64,000 nt of DNA, from assembly GCA_964548275.1 (NCBI GenBank), contig CAZJQI010000005.1:42225-106224 (forward strand), in the 5' to 3' direction. A program made the position numbers and the translations under genes. The stretch is from JAUVUV01 sp964548275. GTDB lineage: Bacteria > Gemmatimonadota > Glassbacteria > GWA2-58-10. This document shows positions 50,448 to 58,440 of the stretch, one piece after another (the first letter of the stretch is position 1; every line of letters begins with the position of its first letter). Below the pieces are notes generated by a model. That model was not told the origin of the DNA, did no database searches, and was given only the letters and a program-made list of their open reading frames with translations.

Positions 50448-52007
50448 TCAAGTCCAGGCGCTTTTGCCGGTGGAGATATCCTGCCACTGGATGCCGACCC
50501 TTTTCAGAGCGTAGCCCAGCTCGCGCAGGTAGTCGCCGTAGCAGACCGCCCAGTGAAAACCCTGCATGTCTTCCCGCAGTTCCCGCCAGTCGCCGTCGAT
50601 CGAGACTTTGACTTGAGAACGACAGATAGGATGGTCCGTATTTTTGAGCACTTTTCCTCTGAAGCCGGCCCACTTTGTTGCCCTGAAATTTGGCGCGATC
50701 ACGGTGACCACCTGGCCTTTCCTCATCTCGACTTTGGGGGCTGCGCCATAGTCGGACTCATAGTGTGTCAGGATTTTGGTGGGCTCAGGTGTCAGTCCAT
50801 CCATTTTCCTGGGAGCAGTGCAGTGGGCCATGGTGGTTACGCCGTTGTATGGGATGCAGGGATCATTGAGAAAAACCGGCCTGCCGGAGATGTAACGCAG
50901 CAGCATACACGCCGGCACCACGGCGAAATCCGATTCGCAGTATGCCAGGAGGCCCTCGTCGTTAATCAGGCTCAGCGGCATGCATGCCGTGGTTTTGGAC
51001 AGCGGCATGATCGTTCTCATACAGGCATTGATAGTCATCGCCGGGCTATTGTATCGTTCCATCAGTTGTTTGAAGACTTTTTTGAGCACGAAAGAATTTA
51101 CCAGAAACTCTTTTTTTGTGTGAAGAGAAACGCCTTTTTCTGAGAGTAGCTTGTCCACCTGACGCTCAGCTTGCTCCAGTGTTTTCCTGCTTTTCATCTC
51201 CTTGCCGAGCACTACACCCAATTCATCGTAGGTTATTTCGACAATGTCCAGTTGGAATCGTTGCCTGGCCATCTCCGGGCCGATCCTGGAAGCTACCGCC
51301 CCCCAACCGCCTGCTCCCCCTATAGCCAGGATCCTCGAGCCCAGCATGGCGTTCAATCCGTAAAGCGATCTCAGACGCCAAAGTAACTCGCTGTAATCAT
51401 CCACCACTACATCCCAGACATCCATGCCCTCCTGCTGGAACTGGTCGGTTCTCTTGCGCAGCATGTGGGACTGGGCATGGAGAAACCCACCGTAGTGGGG
51501 ACCTGATTCATCCCGGACGAACATGATATTCGGCTTTTTAGGATCGATAAAGGCTTCGTACCTTGTAATGTCGTACTCGCCGCTCGCCCAATAGGTGAGC
51601 TGAACGTCACAGCCGATTTTCCTTGCGGCTGCACCCTGCTCCGGTGTGGAGATCAGCACCAGGGGCAAAATCTTGACCGGGAAATCGGCCCTGGCGGCGA
51701 GTTCCTCCAGCTCCTCTTTGATATTCGTGACTTCCCTGTCCACGTCCTCCTGGGTCTGCAGGCCTCCCCAGCGCCGCCAGCTTGTGGCCTCTCGCCTCTT
51801 GTTGAGCTTGTAGATCAGCGCAGGTTGGACTTTGAGAGGAACGCCGAAACGCATGCCCGTACCAGGGACGGGCCCAGGAAGTGTGGCATGAGATTGCCCT
51901 GGGGTCGCACTGACAGCCCCCAGGGCACCGGCCGCTCCGAGACTACTTAGCTTAAAGAAATTTCTCCTGTTCAAATGATTGTCACCGCGGTCGTTATTGC
52001 AGCACAT
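50448..52007 (-). CDS. Tat-exported protein of the L-fucose isomerase-like type
   Basis: About 519 residues. The leader NRRNFFKLSSLGAAGALGAV is a twin-arginine signal. The body resembles the L-fucose/L-arabinose isomerase fold: an N-terminal Rossmann-like part with KIGCDVQLTYWASGEYDIT and a C-terminal domain with AHCTAPRKMDG and HYESDYGAAP. Export of such a protein is unusual, since sugar isomerases work in the cytoplasm. The ATG at 52007 is preferred to the one at 52052 because AAAGGAG lies seven bases before it. Whether it has isomerase activity is unknown. Confidence 0.7.
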   Translation of the reverse strand: MCCNNDRGDNHLNRRNFFKLSSLGAAGALGAVSATPGQSHATLPGPVPGTGMRFGVPLKVQPALIYKLNKRREATSWRRWGGLQTQEDVDREVTNIKEELEELAARADFPVKILPLVLISTPEQGAAARKIGCDVQLTYWASGEYDITRYEAFIDPKKPNIMFVRDESGPHYGGFLHAQSHMLRKRTDQFQQEGMDVWDVVVDDYSELLWRLRSLYGLNAMLGSRILAIGGAGGWGAVASRIGPEMARQRFQLDIVEITYDELGVVLGKEMKSRKTLEQAERQVDKLLSEKGVSLHTKKEFLVNSFVLKKVFKQLMERYNSPAMTINACMRTIMPLSKTTACMPLSLINDEGLLAYCESDFAVVPACMLLRYISGRPVFLNDPCIPYNGVTTMAHCTAPRKMDGLTPEPTKILTHYESDYGAAPKVEMRKGQVVTVIAPNFRATKWAGFRGKVLKNTDHPICRSQVKVSIDGDWRELREDMQGFHWAVCYGDYLRELGYALKRVGIQWQDISTGKSAWT

Positions 52008-52508
52008 GGCAGGGCTCCTTTCACCGGTTAGCTGAACCGAGTTATAATACACACACTATTTTGTCAGGCTATTTGTTTTCATGCAAGAAGACTAAACCTG
52101 CTTAGTAATGATGATCAAGGTTTTGGGAATCAATCAAGGAAATTAAAAGCCTTGCTTTTCCAGCAAACTCCTGATATTTAACGGCGGGCCCTATCGGACT
52201 GATTATTAATTTTCAGCGCTGGTTAAGCTATGTCCGATAAGGGAGATAATCTCATGGAGAAGGTCGCAAACAGGAATTTTAAATCGTATAGTCTGGCCTG
52301 TCATTAAAAGAGAAGAAATTATTTGAAAAGGGCTTGTTCTTAAAGAGCAAACCCTTTATTGATTTGGTTAAAAATAATTCCACTCTTGGAATATAAATTT
52401 AAATAAAATTAGGGAAGATTATTTGTACCTGAGGGCTGAGTATTTAACTTGATTTTGGGATCGAAAACAAATACTTCAAATGGGAATATAAAATAATATA
52501 TACAAAAT
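52008..52508. other. AT-rich gap upstream of the isomerase-like gene
   Basis: No gene seen on either strand. A terminator-like hairpin at 52327-52357 is listed separately. Base composition shifts here to markedly AT-rich. Confidence 0.4.
52327..52357 (-). terminator. Hairpin downstream of the PurF-like gene
   Basis: AAAGGG..TTG..TCT pairs with AGA..CAA..CCCTTT over about 13 positions with one mismatch and one G-T. It could end transcription of the PurF-like gene on the minus strand. T-rich sequence flanks it on both sides. Confidence 0.45.
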
Positions 52509-53825
52509 TTAGCTTATACCCCAACAAGATAAGCATAACTCTTCTAAAGATTTCCCACTGGCTGTAGCAAGATCTCCTGGCAAAGCGAAACCAACACTGT
52601 CTAATCCCAAATACTTTTTAACATCATCATCCTTACTCATATTCATCTTAACATAAAGGATCTCTTCCTTTTTTTTCGTTGTTTTACCATATCCGCATTT
52701 ATCCCTCAGCAAAGGACAGCCTATCCTGGCATGAACCTCCAAAGCACCAGCCTCTTTTAATCTGGGGACATGGCTTTTTTTTGTTTGAGTCCCTCTAACA
52801 ATGGAATCATCAGTAATAACTATTCTTTTTCCTTTGATCAAAAATGTAAGAGGAATTAATTTTCTCTTTGCCTCCTCCTCTTGTTTTTCTTTTGTGCCTA
52901 ATGTGAAACTTCTATCCGCATAATCATACTTAACAAAAATTCTAATATGGGGTATTCCAGAGGCATTTGCATAACCAAGCGCATAACCTATTCCAGAATT
53001 GGGAATCTCTGAAACCAGGTCAGCATCAACAGGATACCTCTCGGCAAGTATAGCTCCTATATTATTTCTAAATTCCTCAACAGAAACACCATCTATTATA
53101 GAGGCCGAATTTGCTGTATAAACCCACTCAAAAGTTCCATATTTTATTGGATTAAGATCTAAGTGTTTTAAAGTATTAAATCCATCCTTGTTAATCAAAA
53201 TTATCTCACCAGGTTTAACATCCCTTTCGATCTCTATACCTATATTAGGAAAGGCACAGGATTCAGAAGAAACAACATAACTGTCCTCGTTTCTTCCAAG
53301 AATTAATGGTTTTCTACCCCATCCCCTAGCCGCTATAACACCTCCTTTTGTTATCAAAATTAAAGAATAATCGCCGCTCATCCTTTTACTTAATTGTTCA
53401 ATACCATCGACAGGGCCATTAAGTGCTAAGATCTTCCCAATCAAAACATTGTCAGGAATATAAGTTGGATCGTAATGGCCGGTAAAGGAATGCCCCTCAT
53501 TAAGCAAATCTTCTTTTAACTCACCTGCACTCATCACATTACCATCATACGCTAATAAAAACTCTCCATATTTTGACAGTTCGCTTACAGGTTGTCTATC
53601 ACCAGAACTAACAACACCTACACCTAGACGGCCTTTAACATTTTTCACTTCATCAAAATCGATTTTTTCTCTCAATTTTCCTTTATGATGGTTATATACC
53701 ATCTTACCATCGTTAACAATAGCCCATCCACAGTATTTTTGTCCACGATGTTGCAAATACGAAGTGCCCCAAACCAGGTCTTCAATACAATCCTTTTTTG
53801 AATAAATTCCAAATATCCCGCTCAT
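52509..53825 (-). CDS. Amidophosphoribosyltransferase (PurF) homologue without the catalytic cysteine
   Basis: A 438-residue PurF-family protein. The glutaminase half (about 1-230) keeps LQHRGQKYCGWA, AYDGNVMSAGEL and GDYSLILITKGGV. However, it begins MSGIFGI where active enzymes begin MCGI, so the N-terminal nucleophile Cys is Ser. The phosphoribosyltransferase half keeps the PRPP loop IVITDDSIVRGTQTKK. It may use ammonia directly or have another role. The gene is much richer in A and T than its neighbours, which suggests transfer. AAAGGAG lies eight bases before the ATG. Confidence 0.85.
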   Translation of the reverse strand: MSGIFGIYSKKDCIEDLVWGTSYLQHRGQKYCGWAIVNDGKMVYNHHKGKLREKIDFDEVKNVKGRLGVGVVSSGDRQPVSELSKYGEFLLAYDGNVMSAGELKEDLLNEGHSFTGHYDPTYIPDNVLIGKILALNGPVDGIEQLSKRMSGDYSLILITKGGVIAARGWGRKPLILGRNEDSYVVSSESCAFPNIGIEIERDVKPGEIILINKDGFNTLKHLDLNPIKYGTFEWVYTANSASIIDGVSVEEFRNNIGAILAERYPVDADLVSEIPNSGIGYALGYANASGIPHIRIFVKYDYADRSFTLGTKEKQEEEAKRKLIPLTFLIKGKRIVITDDSIVRGTQTKKSHVPRLKEAGALEVHARIGCPLLRDKCGYGKTTKKKEEILYVKMNMSKDDDVKKYLGLDSVGFALPGDLATASGKSLEELCLSCWGIS

Positions 53826-54136
53826 CTCAAAAACTCCTTTAAAATTTTTATCAAGACTATTTAGCTAAACTCTCTTGTCGCTATTTTTCTTTTCCAAAAG
53901 CACTCTCCATTTTCATATTGGTTAACTCCCGACCCCATTCCTTTTGCTATTTACCATATTAATATAGTATGCACGGATTTATCTTCGCCTATTTGGTTTG
54001 CTCAAAATATTCCTCGGCGTCTTTTGCAATAGATTAATTATTTTTCACTCTAGTATCAAGAGTTCTGAGGATTAATATTTTAAAAAAGAGACACCTCTAG
54101 CTCGGTTCATTCCACAAGCCTCCTGCAGCGCCGAAT
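53826..54136. other. AT-rich gap upstream of the PurF-like gene
   Basis: I see no supported gene. The last part (about 54090-54136) resembles in outline the stretch before the second 264-bp repeat (GAGACACCTCT is shared), so the repeat family probably extends further upstream in diverged form. Confidence 0.4.
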
Positions 54137-54400
54137 AATATTGCAATCGCTCAATCCGAAAAAGAATCTCAGAAAATATTGTCTTGCTGAGAGCCACTTC
54201 AACCATTTGAAACGCGACATGCCGTTCGGAATCAGTGCCGTTTTGAACAATTTCCACAAAGAACTAACTCTATACTTTATAGCCTGGACCGTTCAAGGTG
54301 TAAAGCACATCGATTCACGCCAAGCTATTAGCACTTGCGCAAACTAACGTTTGGCAAGTTAGCAAAATGATTTCATCAGCAAACGGATGCAACAAAAGTT
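54137..54400 (+). repeat. 264-bp direct repeat, copy 1
   Basis: Matches 55695-55958 with two mismatches in 264 bases. It contains a small inverted repeat (CTAAC..GTTAG) near its end. Reading frames of about 65 codons cross it, but they use different starts and I do not recognise the product. It may be a non-coding mobile repeat or a transposase end. Confidence 0.9.
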
Positions 54401-54404
54401 TCAA

Positions 54405-54505
54405 CCAACATTCCCCATATAAAAGTTGATAGGCGTTATTTTTACTTTATTTAAATTTCGGACCCAAGCTTTCGCCATTTTTGGCTTGAATTGAGAGATT
54501 CTTTA
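54405..54505 (+). repeat. Diverged direct repeat, copy 1
   Basis: Starts CAACATTCCCCATAT and AAGTTGATAG and resembles 55472-55571 over about 100 bases with many differences. It follows the first 264-bp repeat directly. Confidence 0.5.
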
Positions 54506-54602
54506 GCCGAATCGTGCTGTTAATCTTCTCGGTATCTCATTTTGAGAAGTATTTAGGGCTAAATCCCCAATACAGCCCCACCGGGGCCTCAGAAAAAAAC
54601 CG

Positions 54603-55427
54603 CTAGCCCAGGGCGACATCGAGAGACATCATGATCGCAAAGCCGAACATCGCACCCAAGGTGGCGAAATCCGAGTTGCCCTCCCGTTGGGACTCTGGGA
54701 TCAGTTCTTCTGCGACAACGAAAATCATCGCGCCGGCGGCGAATGCTAGCCCGTAAGGGAGCAATCTCTCAATCACTGTCACTATCCAGGCGCCCAAAAC
54801 ACCGGCTATCGGCTCGACTACTCCTGAAGCGGTCCCGTACAAAAAAGCCTTGAAGCGTCCCATACCCTCGCGGCGCAATGGCATCGAGACAGCGAGCCCC
54901 TCGGGAAAGTTCTGCAGGCCGATGCCGATAGCCAGGGCGATACCACCGAGCATCAACCCCTGCGCCTGGGCGGCATCCGCCACATAGGCCACCGCACCGA
55001 AAGCGACGCCGATGGCAAGTCCCTCCGGGATATTGTGCAGGGTGATCGCCAGAACAAGCAGGACACTGCGTCGCCAGGTGGTCTTGATTCCCTCGGCCTC
55101 ACTGGTTTTCAATCCAAGATGAAGGTGCGGCAGGACTTTGTCGGCCAGATAAAGGAAAAAACCGCCGGCAAGAAAGCCGATAGTAGCCGGCTTCCAGTCG
55201 CCGTCCGAAAGCTCGACTGCGGGCGCCAGCAGCGACCAGTAGCTTGCTGCGATCATCACGCCTGCGGCCATCCCCAGCATCCCATCCATGATCTTCTGGT
55301 TGAAATCCTTGGCGAAAAAAACCAGCGCTGCGCCCGCCCCTGTGACGAAACAGGTGAAAAGAGTGGCGAATAAGGCTTGAGTTACAGGGTGGAACTGCTG
55401 CATGAAACCGAGCAAATAATTTTCCAT
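54603..55427 (-). CDS. ZIP-family metal transporter (GufA-like)
   Basis: A 274-residue protein with about eight membrane segments. The ZIP metal-site helices are HNIPEGLAIGVAFG and NFPEGLAVSMPL, and a third motif VVAEELIPES follows near the end. A histidine-containing loop (HLHLG) lies after the third helix. The family imports zinc or other divalent metals into the cytoplasm. The ATG at 55427 follows GAGG at seven bases; the open frame to 55475 lacks similarity. The gene is bracketed by direct repeats, as if it were part of a mobile or duplicated unit. Confidence 0.92.
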   Translation of the reverse strand: MENYLLGFMQQFHPVTQALFATLFTCFVTGAGAALVFFAKDFNQKIMDGMLGMAAGVMIAASYWSLLAPAVELSDGDWKPATIGFLAGGFFLYLADKVLPHLHLGLKTSEAEGIKTTWRRSVLLVLAITLHNIPEGLAIGVAFGAVAYVADAAQAQGLMLGGIALAIGIGLQNFPEGLAVSMPLRREGMGRFKAFLYGTASGVVEPIAGVLGAWIVTVIERLLPYGLAFAAGAMIFVVAEELIPESQREGNSDFATLGAMFGFAIMMSLDVALG

Positions 55428-55471
55428 GGTTAATCCTCGCTTGCTTATTGTTACAGCCGGATAAACTTTAG

Positions 55472-55571
55472 CCAATATTCCCCATATTAAAGTTGATAGC
55501 CTTTATCTTGGCTTGCTTTTCTGTTTTAAACTCAGGTTTTCATCCTTAAATGTGTCGAATTAAGAAATTCT
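55472..55571 (+). repeat. Diverged direct repeat, copy 2
   Basis: Counterpart of 54405-54505 on the other side of the ZIP gene. It shares ATTCCCCATAT, AAGTTGATAG and, towards the end, GAATT.AGA.ATTCTTTA at similar spacing. Confidence 0.5.
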
Positions 55572-55694
55572 TTATCTACATTTGCAATATGTTATTCGTT
55601 TTCTCTGGAGTATTAAGGGTTTCATTAGTCAAAACAGGAAAAAGGAGACACCTCTCCCTCAATTCATACGAAGAAGAAGGGTTTTACGCTGGGC

Positions 55695-55958
55695 AATATT
55701 GCAATCGCTCAATCCGAAACAGAATCTCAGAAAATATTGTCTTGCTGAGAGCCACTTCAGCCATTTGAAACGCGACATGCCGTTCGGAATCAGTGCCGTT
55801 TTGAACAATTTCCACAAAGAACTAACTCTATACTTTATAGCCTGGACCGTTCAAGGTGTAAAGCACATCGATTCACGCCAAGCTATTAGCACTTGCGCAA
55901 ACTAACGTTTGGCAAGTTAGCAAAATGATTTCATCAGCAAACGGATGCAACAAAAGTT
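55695..55958 (+). repeat. 264-bp direct repeat, copy 2
   Basis: Counterpart of 54137-54400, offset 1558 bases, two mismatches, same orientation. Sequence beyond the right end differs from copy 1. Confidence 0.9.
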
Positions 55959-56206
55959 AAAAGAGTCTTGTCGGCCCTACCATGAATATCAAGGGTTTGC
56001 CTGAGTTGGCAAGCCCATTTTAGTTTAAGGGAATATATTTCCAAAAAAATTTTTAACTTCGGAAATGATTTTGAATTAAAACTGAGAAAAAACTTGTCAG
56101 CAGCTAGCGAAAGTGTAACTTGATTTTAACCAGAAAGCTAACACATTCGCGTTCAATATATCTAGCCACAATGTCTTATCATCTCTAACTTTCCAAGGAC
56201 TTATGA

Positions 56207-57655
56207 ATGTACAAACATTCCTATTCGCCGGCCCTTCAACTTCAAACATTAACCAATGAACAGCTTGAAAAAATCCATTTTGCCAGTCTTGAGATACTCG
56301 AGGATCATGGAATGCGTTTTCTGCATCCCCGGGCAAGGAACTTCCTTCTCGATCATGGGGCAACCCAGACGCAGGAGGGACTGGTTAGAATCCCTTCAGC
56401 GCTGGTTCAGCAGGCGATCGAGTCCGCACCCGAAATGGTGATTATTTACGATCGCCACGGAAAGCCGAGCATGCGATTAGGTGGAATAAACGTCTATTTC
56501 GGCACGGGTTCCGATACTCCACAAACCCTCGATCCGGAAACGGGAGAAATACGTAAGTCCACAAAAAATGACAGTTTCAGGATGGCCATGTTTGTCGACG
56601 CCATGCCTCGGATCGATTTCGCTATGAGCATGGCAATCGCCGACGATTATCCCGGTACAAGCTCTTTCGTTCATCAATTCGACGCCATGATGAGCGGCAC
56701 CAGCAAACCAATTGTCTATACGGCCCAGGGTCTCAAGGATATACAGCCGATATACGAGATGATGTGCGTGCTGCGGGGCAGCCCCAGCGAGGTCTCAGCC
56801 AGGCCTTTTGCTATCCTCTACACCGAACCTATCCCTCCCAGGGTGCATACATTTGAAGGGCTTGAGATGATTCTTTTCTGTGCCAAGCACCGATTACCGG
56901 TTGCCTATCCTACAGGCAGCATGGCCGGGGGTACGGCGCCAGTGACCATGGCAGGAGCGATTGCCCTGGGTAACGCCGAATGCCTGGCTGGTTTAGTGAT
57001 TCACCAGCTCGCCGCCCCTGAAGCGCCCTTCATTTACGGTGGAAACGTTACTGCCATGGACATGCACTGGGCTGGATACACTTACGCATCTCCGGAATTC
57101 CACACAGCTTTCAGCGCTTTCGGTGATTTGGCCCATTACTACAAGCTGCCTGTCTGGGGATTGGCCGGGGCAGCTGATAGCAAAACTCTTGACGCCCAGG
57201 CTGGAGCCGAAGCCTCCCATCAGATTCTTCTCGCTCTGCTTAGTGGAGAAAACCTGGTTCACGACGTCGGTTACTTGGGAAGCGGGATGATCAGCTCAAT
57301 GGAGATGGTCCTTTTATGTGACGAAGTGATCGGGATGCATCGCAAGGCTACTGAAGGAATCAAAGTGGACGATGAAACTTTGGCTCTCGAGGTTACACTG
57401 AGAGTAGGGGCTGGCGGCCACTTCCTCCAGGAAGATCATACCCTGAAATACTGCCGGGAAATCTGGATGCCTTCCCTGTTCAACCGGGCACCTTTGGAGC
57501 AGTGGAAAGCCTCGGACAGAGAAAACCTATTCACCTCGTTAAATAAACGGGTGAGAAAGCTGCTCGCTGAGCATGAAGTGCCAACATTTGAAATGGGGGT
57601 GAGAAAGGAATTGGATAAAATCCTCCGCCAGCGCGAAAAACTCGAGACAGCCTGA
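56207..57655 (+). CDS. MttB superfamily methyltransferase, no pyrrolysine codon
   Basis: A 482-residue member of the trimethylamine methyltransferase (MttB) superfamily. It has the TIM-barrel motifs MRFLHPRARNFLLDHGA, YPTGSMAGGTAPVTMAGAIA and GYLGSGMISSMEMVL, and an uninterrupted frame. Members without pyrrolysine act on quaternary amines such as glycine betaine and pass the methyl group to a corrinoid protein. No corrinoid protein or MtrH-type partner is adjacent, so the substrate and acceptor are unknown. AAGGA lies seven bases before the ATG. Confidence 0.88.
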   Translation: MYKHSYSPALQLQTLTNEQLEKIHFASLEILEDHGMRFLHPRARNFLLDHGATQTQEGLVRIPSALVQQAIESAPEMVIIYDRHGKPSMRLGGINVYFGTGSDTPQTLDPETGEIRKSTKNDSFRMAMFVDAMPRIDFAMSMAIADDYPGTSSFVHQFDAMMSGTSKPIVYTAQGLKDIQPIYEMMCVLRGSPSEVSARPFAILYTEPIPPRVHTFEGLEMILFCAKHRLPVAYPTGSMAGGTAPVTMAGAIALGNAECLAGLVIHQLAAPEAPFIYGGNVTAMDMHWAGYTYASPEFHTAFSAFGDLAHYYKLPVWGLAGAADSKTLDAQAGAEASHQILLALLSGENLVHDVGYLGSGMISSMEMVLLCDEVIGMHRKATEGIKVDDETLALEVTLRVGAGGHFLQEDHTLKYCREIWMPSLFNRAPLEQWKASDRENLFTSLNKRVRKLLAEHEVPTFEMGVRKELDKILRQREKLETA

Positions 57656-57811
57656 ACTGACGAAAATCAGTAACTCGACTCTTGCTGGAAAGCATTACCA
57701 AAACTCTCTGACAATGAACATACGCTCAACTTTCAATAATGTGAGTTCAGCTTTAACTATCGAGGGAATAATATCTACTTTTTCCTGGCAAAATTATTCA
57801 GAAAAAGCCTC

Positions 57812-58228
57812 TTAACTGGTCAAGCTCCTTAATTTAATGCCAGCAGATTTTAACCTTTCTATGGTGTTAGGGTAAAAATCACATAGTTCTTCTTCCAACG
57901 TAATTCTTCTGTCAATATTAGATAATCTTATAATCATAGCTTCTCTTTCCTTTTTTGGCACTGGAATACAGGAAACTGAACACATGCGCTGGTGAATAAA
58001 ATTCACCGTATTTTTCTGGAAAATCTCTGCTTTTATTTACCCACAAAAAAAGCATCTTAGGTCACAGCCAACAAGATACCCGGTCGAAATTCCACCATAA
58101 ACTCCTGTGCAATAGAAATTAGTATATTTCCTTTTATTGCCACTGCAGACTATTTTTTCTGATTCTTTAGCCAATTCTATTGGATTAAAAGGCCGGCTCT
58201 CTTGTGTTAGGTATCTTTGATAAGACAT
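57812..58228 (-). pseudogene. Broken radical SAM gene
   Basis: The ATG at 58228 begins a typical radical SAM N-terminus with GCDLRCFFC. One base is then missing: the frame ends at 58037, while the next frame continues directly as WVNKSRDFPEKYGEFYSP. A further frame carries a plausible C-terminal piece, RRITLEEELCDFYPNTIERL, ending at 57812. The central 150-200 residues expected for such an enzyme are absent. It thus has a frameshift and probably an internal deletion. The region is AT-rich. Confidence 0.65.
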
Positions 58229-58367
58229 GTTGGAGCGCACCTCTTAATCTGGATAATTGATGCGAAAAATAAGTACATTGGCTGAAAGATCCACTGGGAA
58301 AGGTTCCCTCATGGCAAGAATGCTCGAAAAGAAATTTTATTACCCAATCATCTCCGAAATTAATCTC

Positions 58368-58398
58368 TTGACAATAATACATACTCTTATGTTAAAAT
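58368..58398 (+). promoter_or_regulatory. Candidate sigma-70 promoter of the histidine kinase operon
   Basis: TTGACA at 58368 and TAAAAT at 58393 (or TTAAAA at 58392) are 18-19 bases apart, about 45 bases before the start of the kinase gene. Confidence 0.5.
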
Positions 58399-58440
58399 CA
58401 AACAATGACAACTGGTTGTTAATCAACAGGGAATAATTAT

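Noticed and set aside
54141..54347. Small frame in the 264-bp repeat, also found in the second copy
   Set aside because: The two copies have different upstream parts and starts, there is no ribosome site at the first, and I recognise no family. Treated as a repeat, not a gene.
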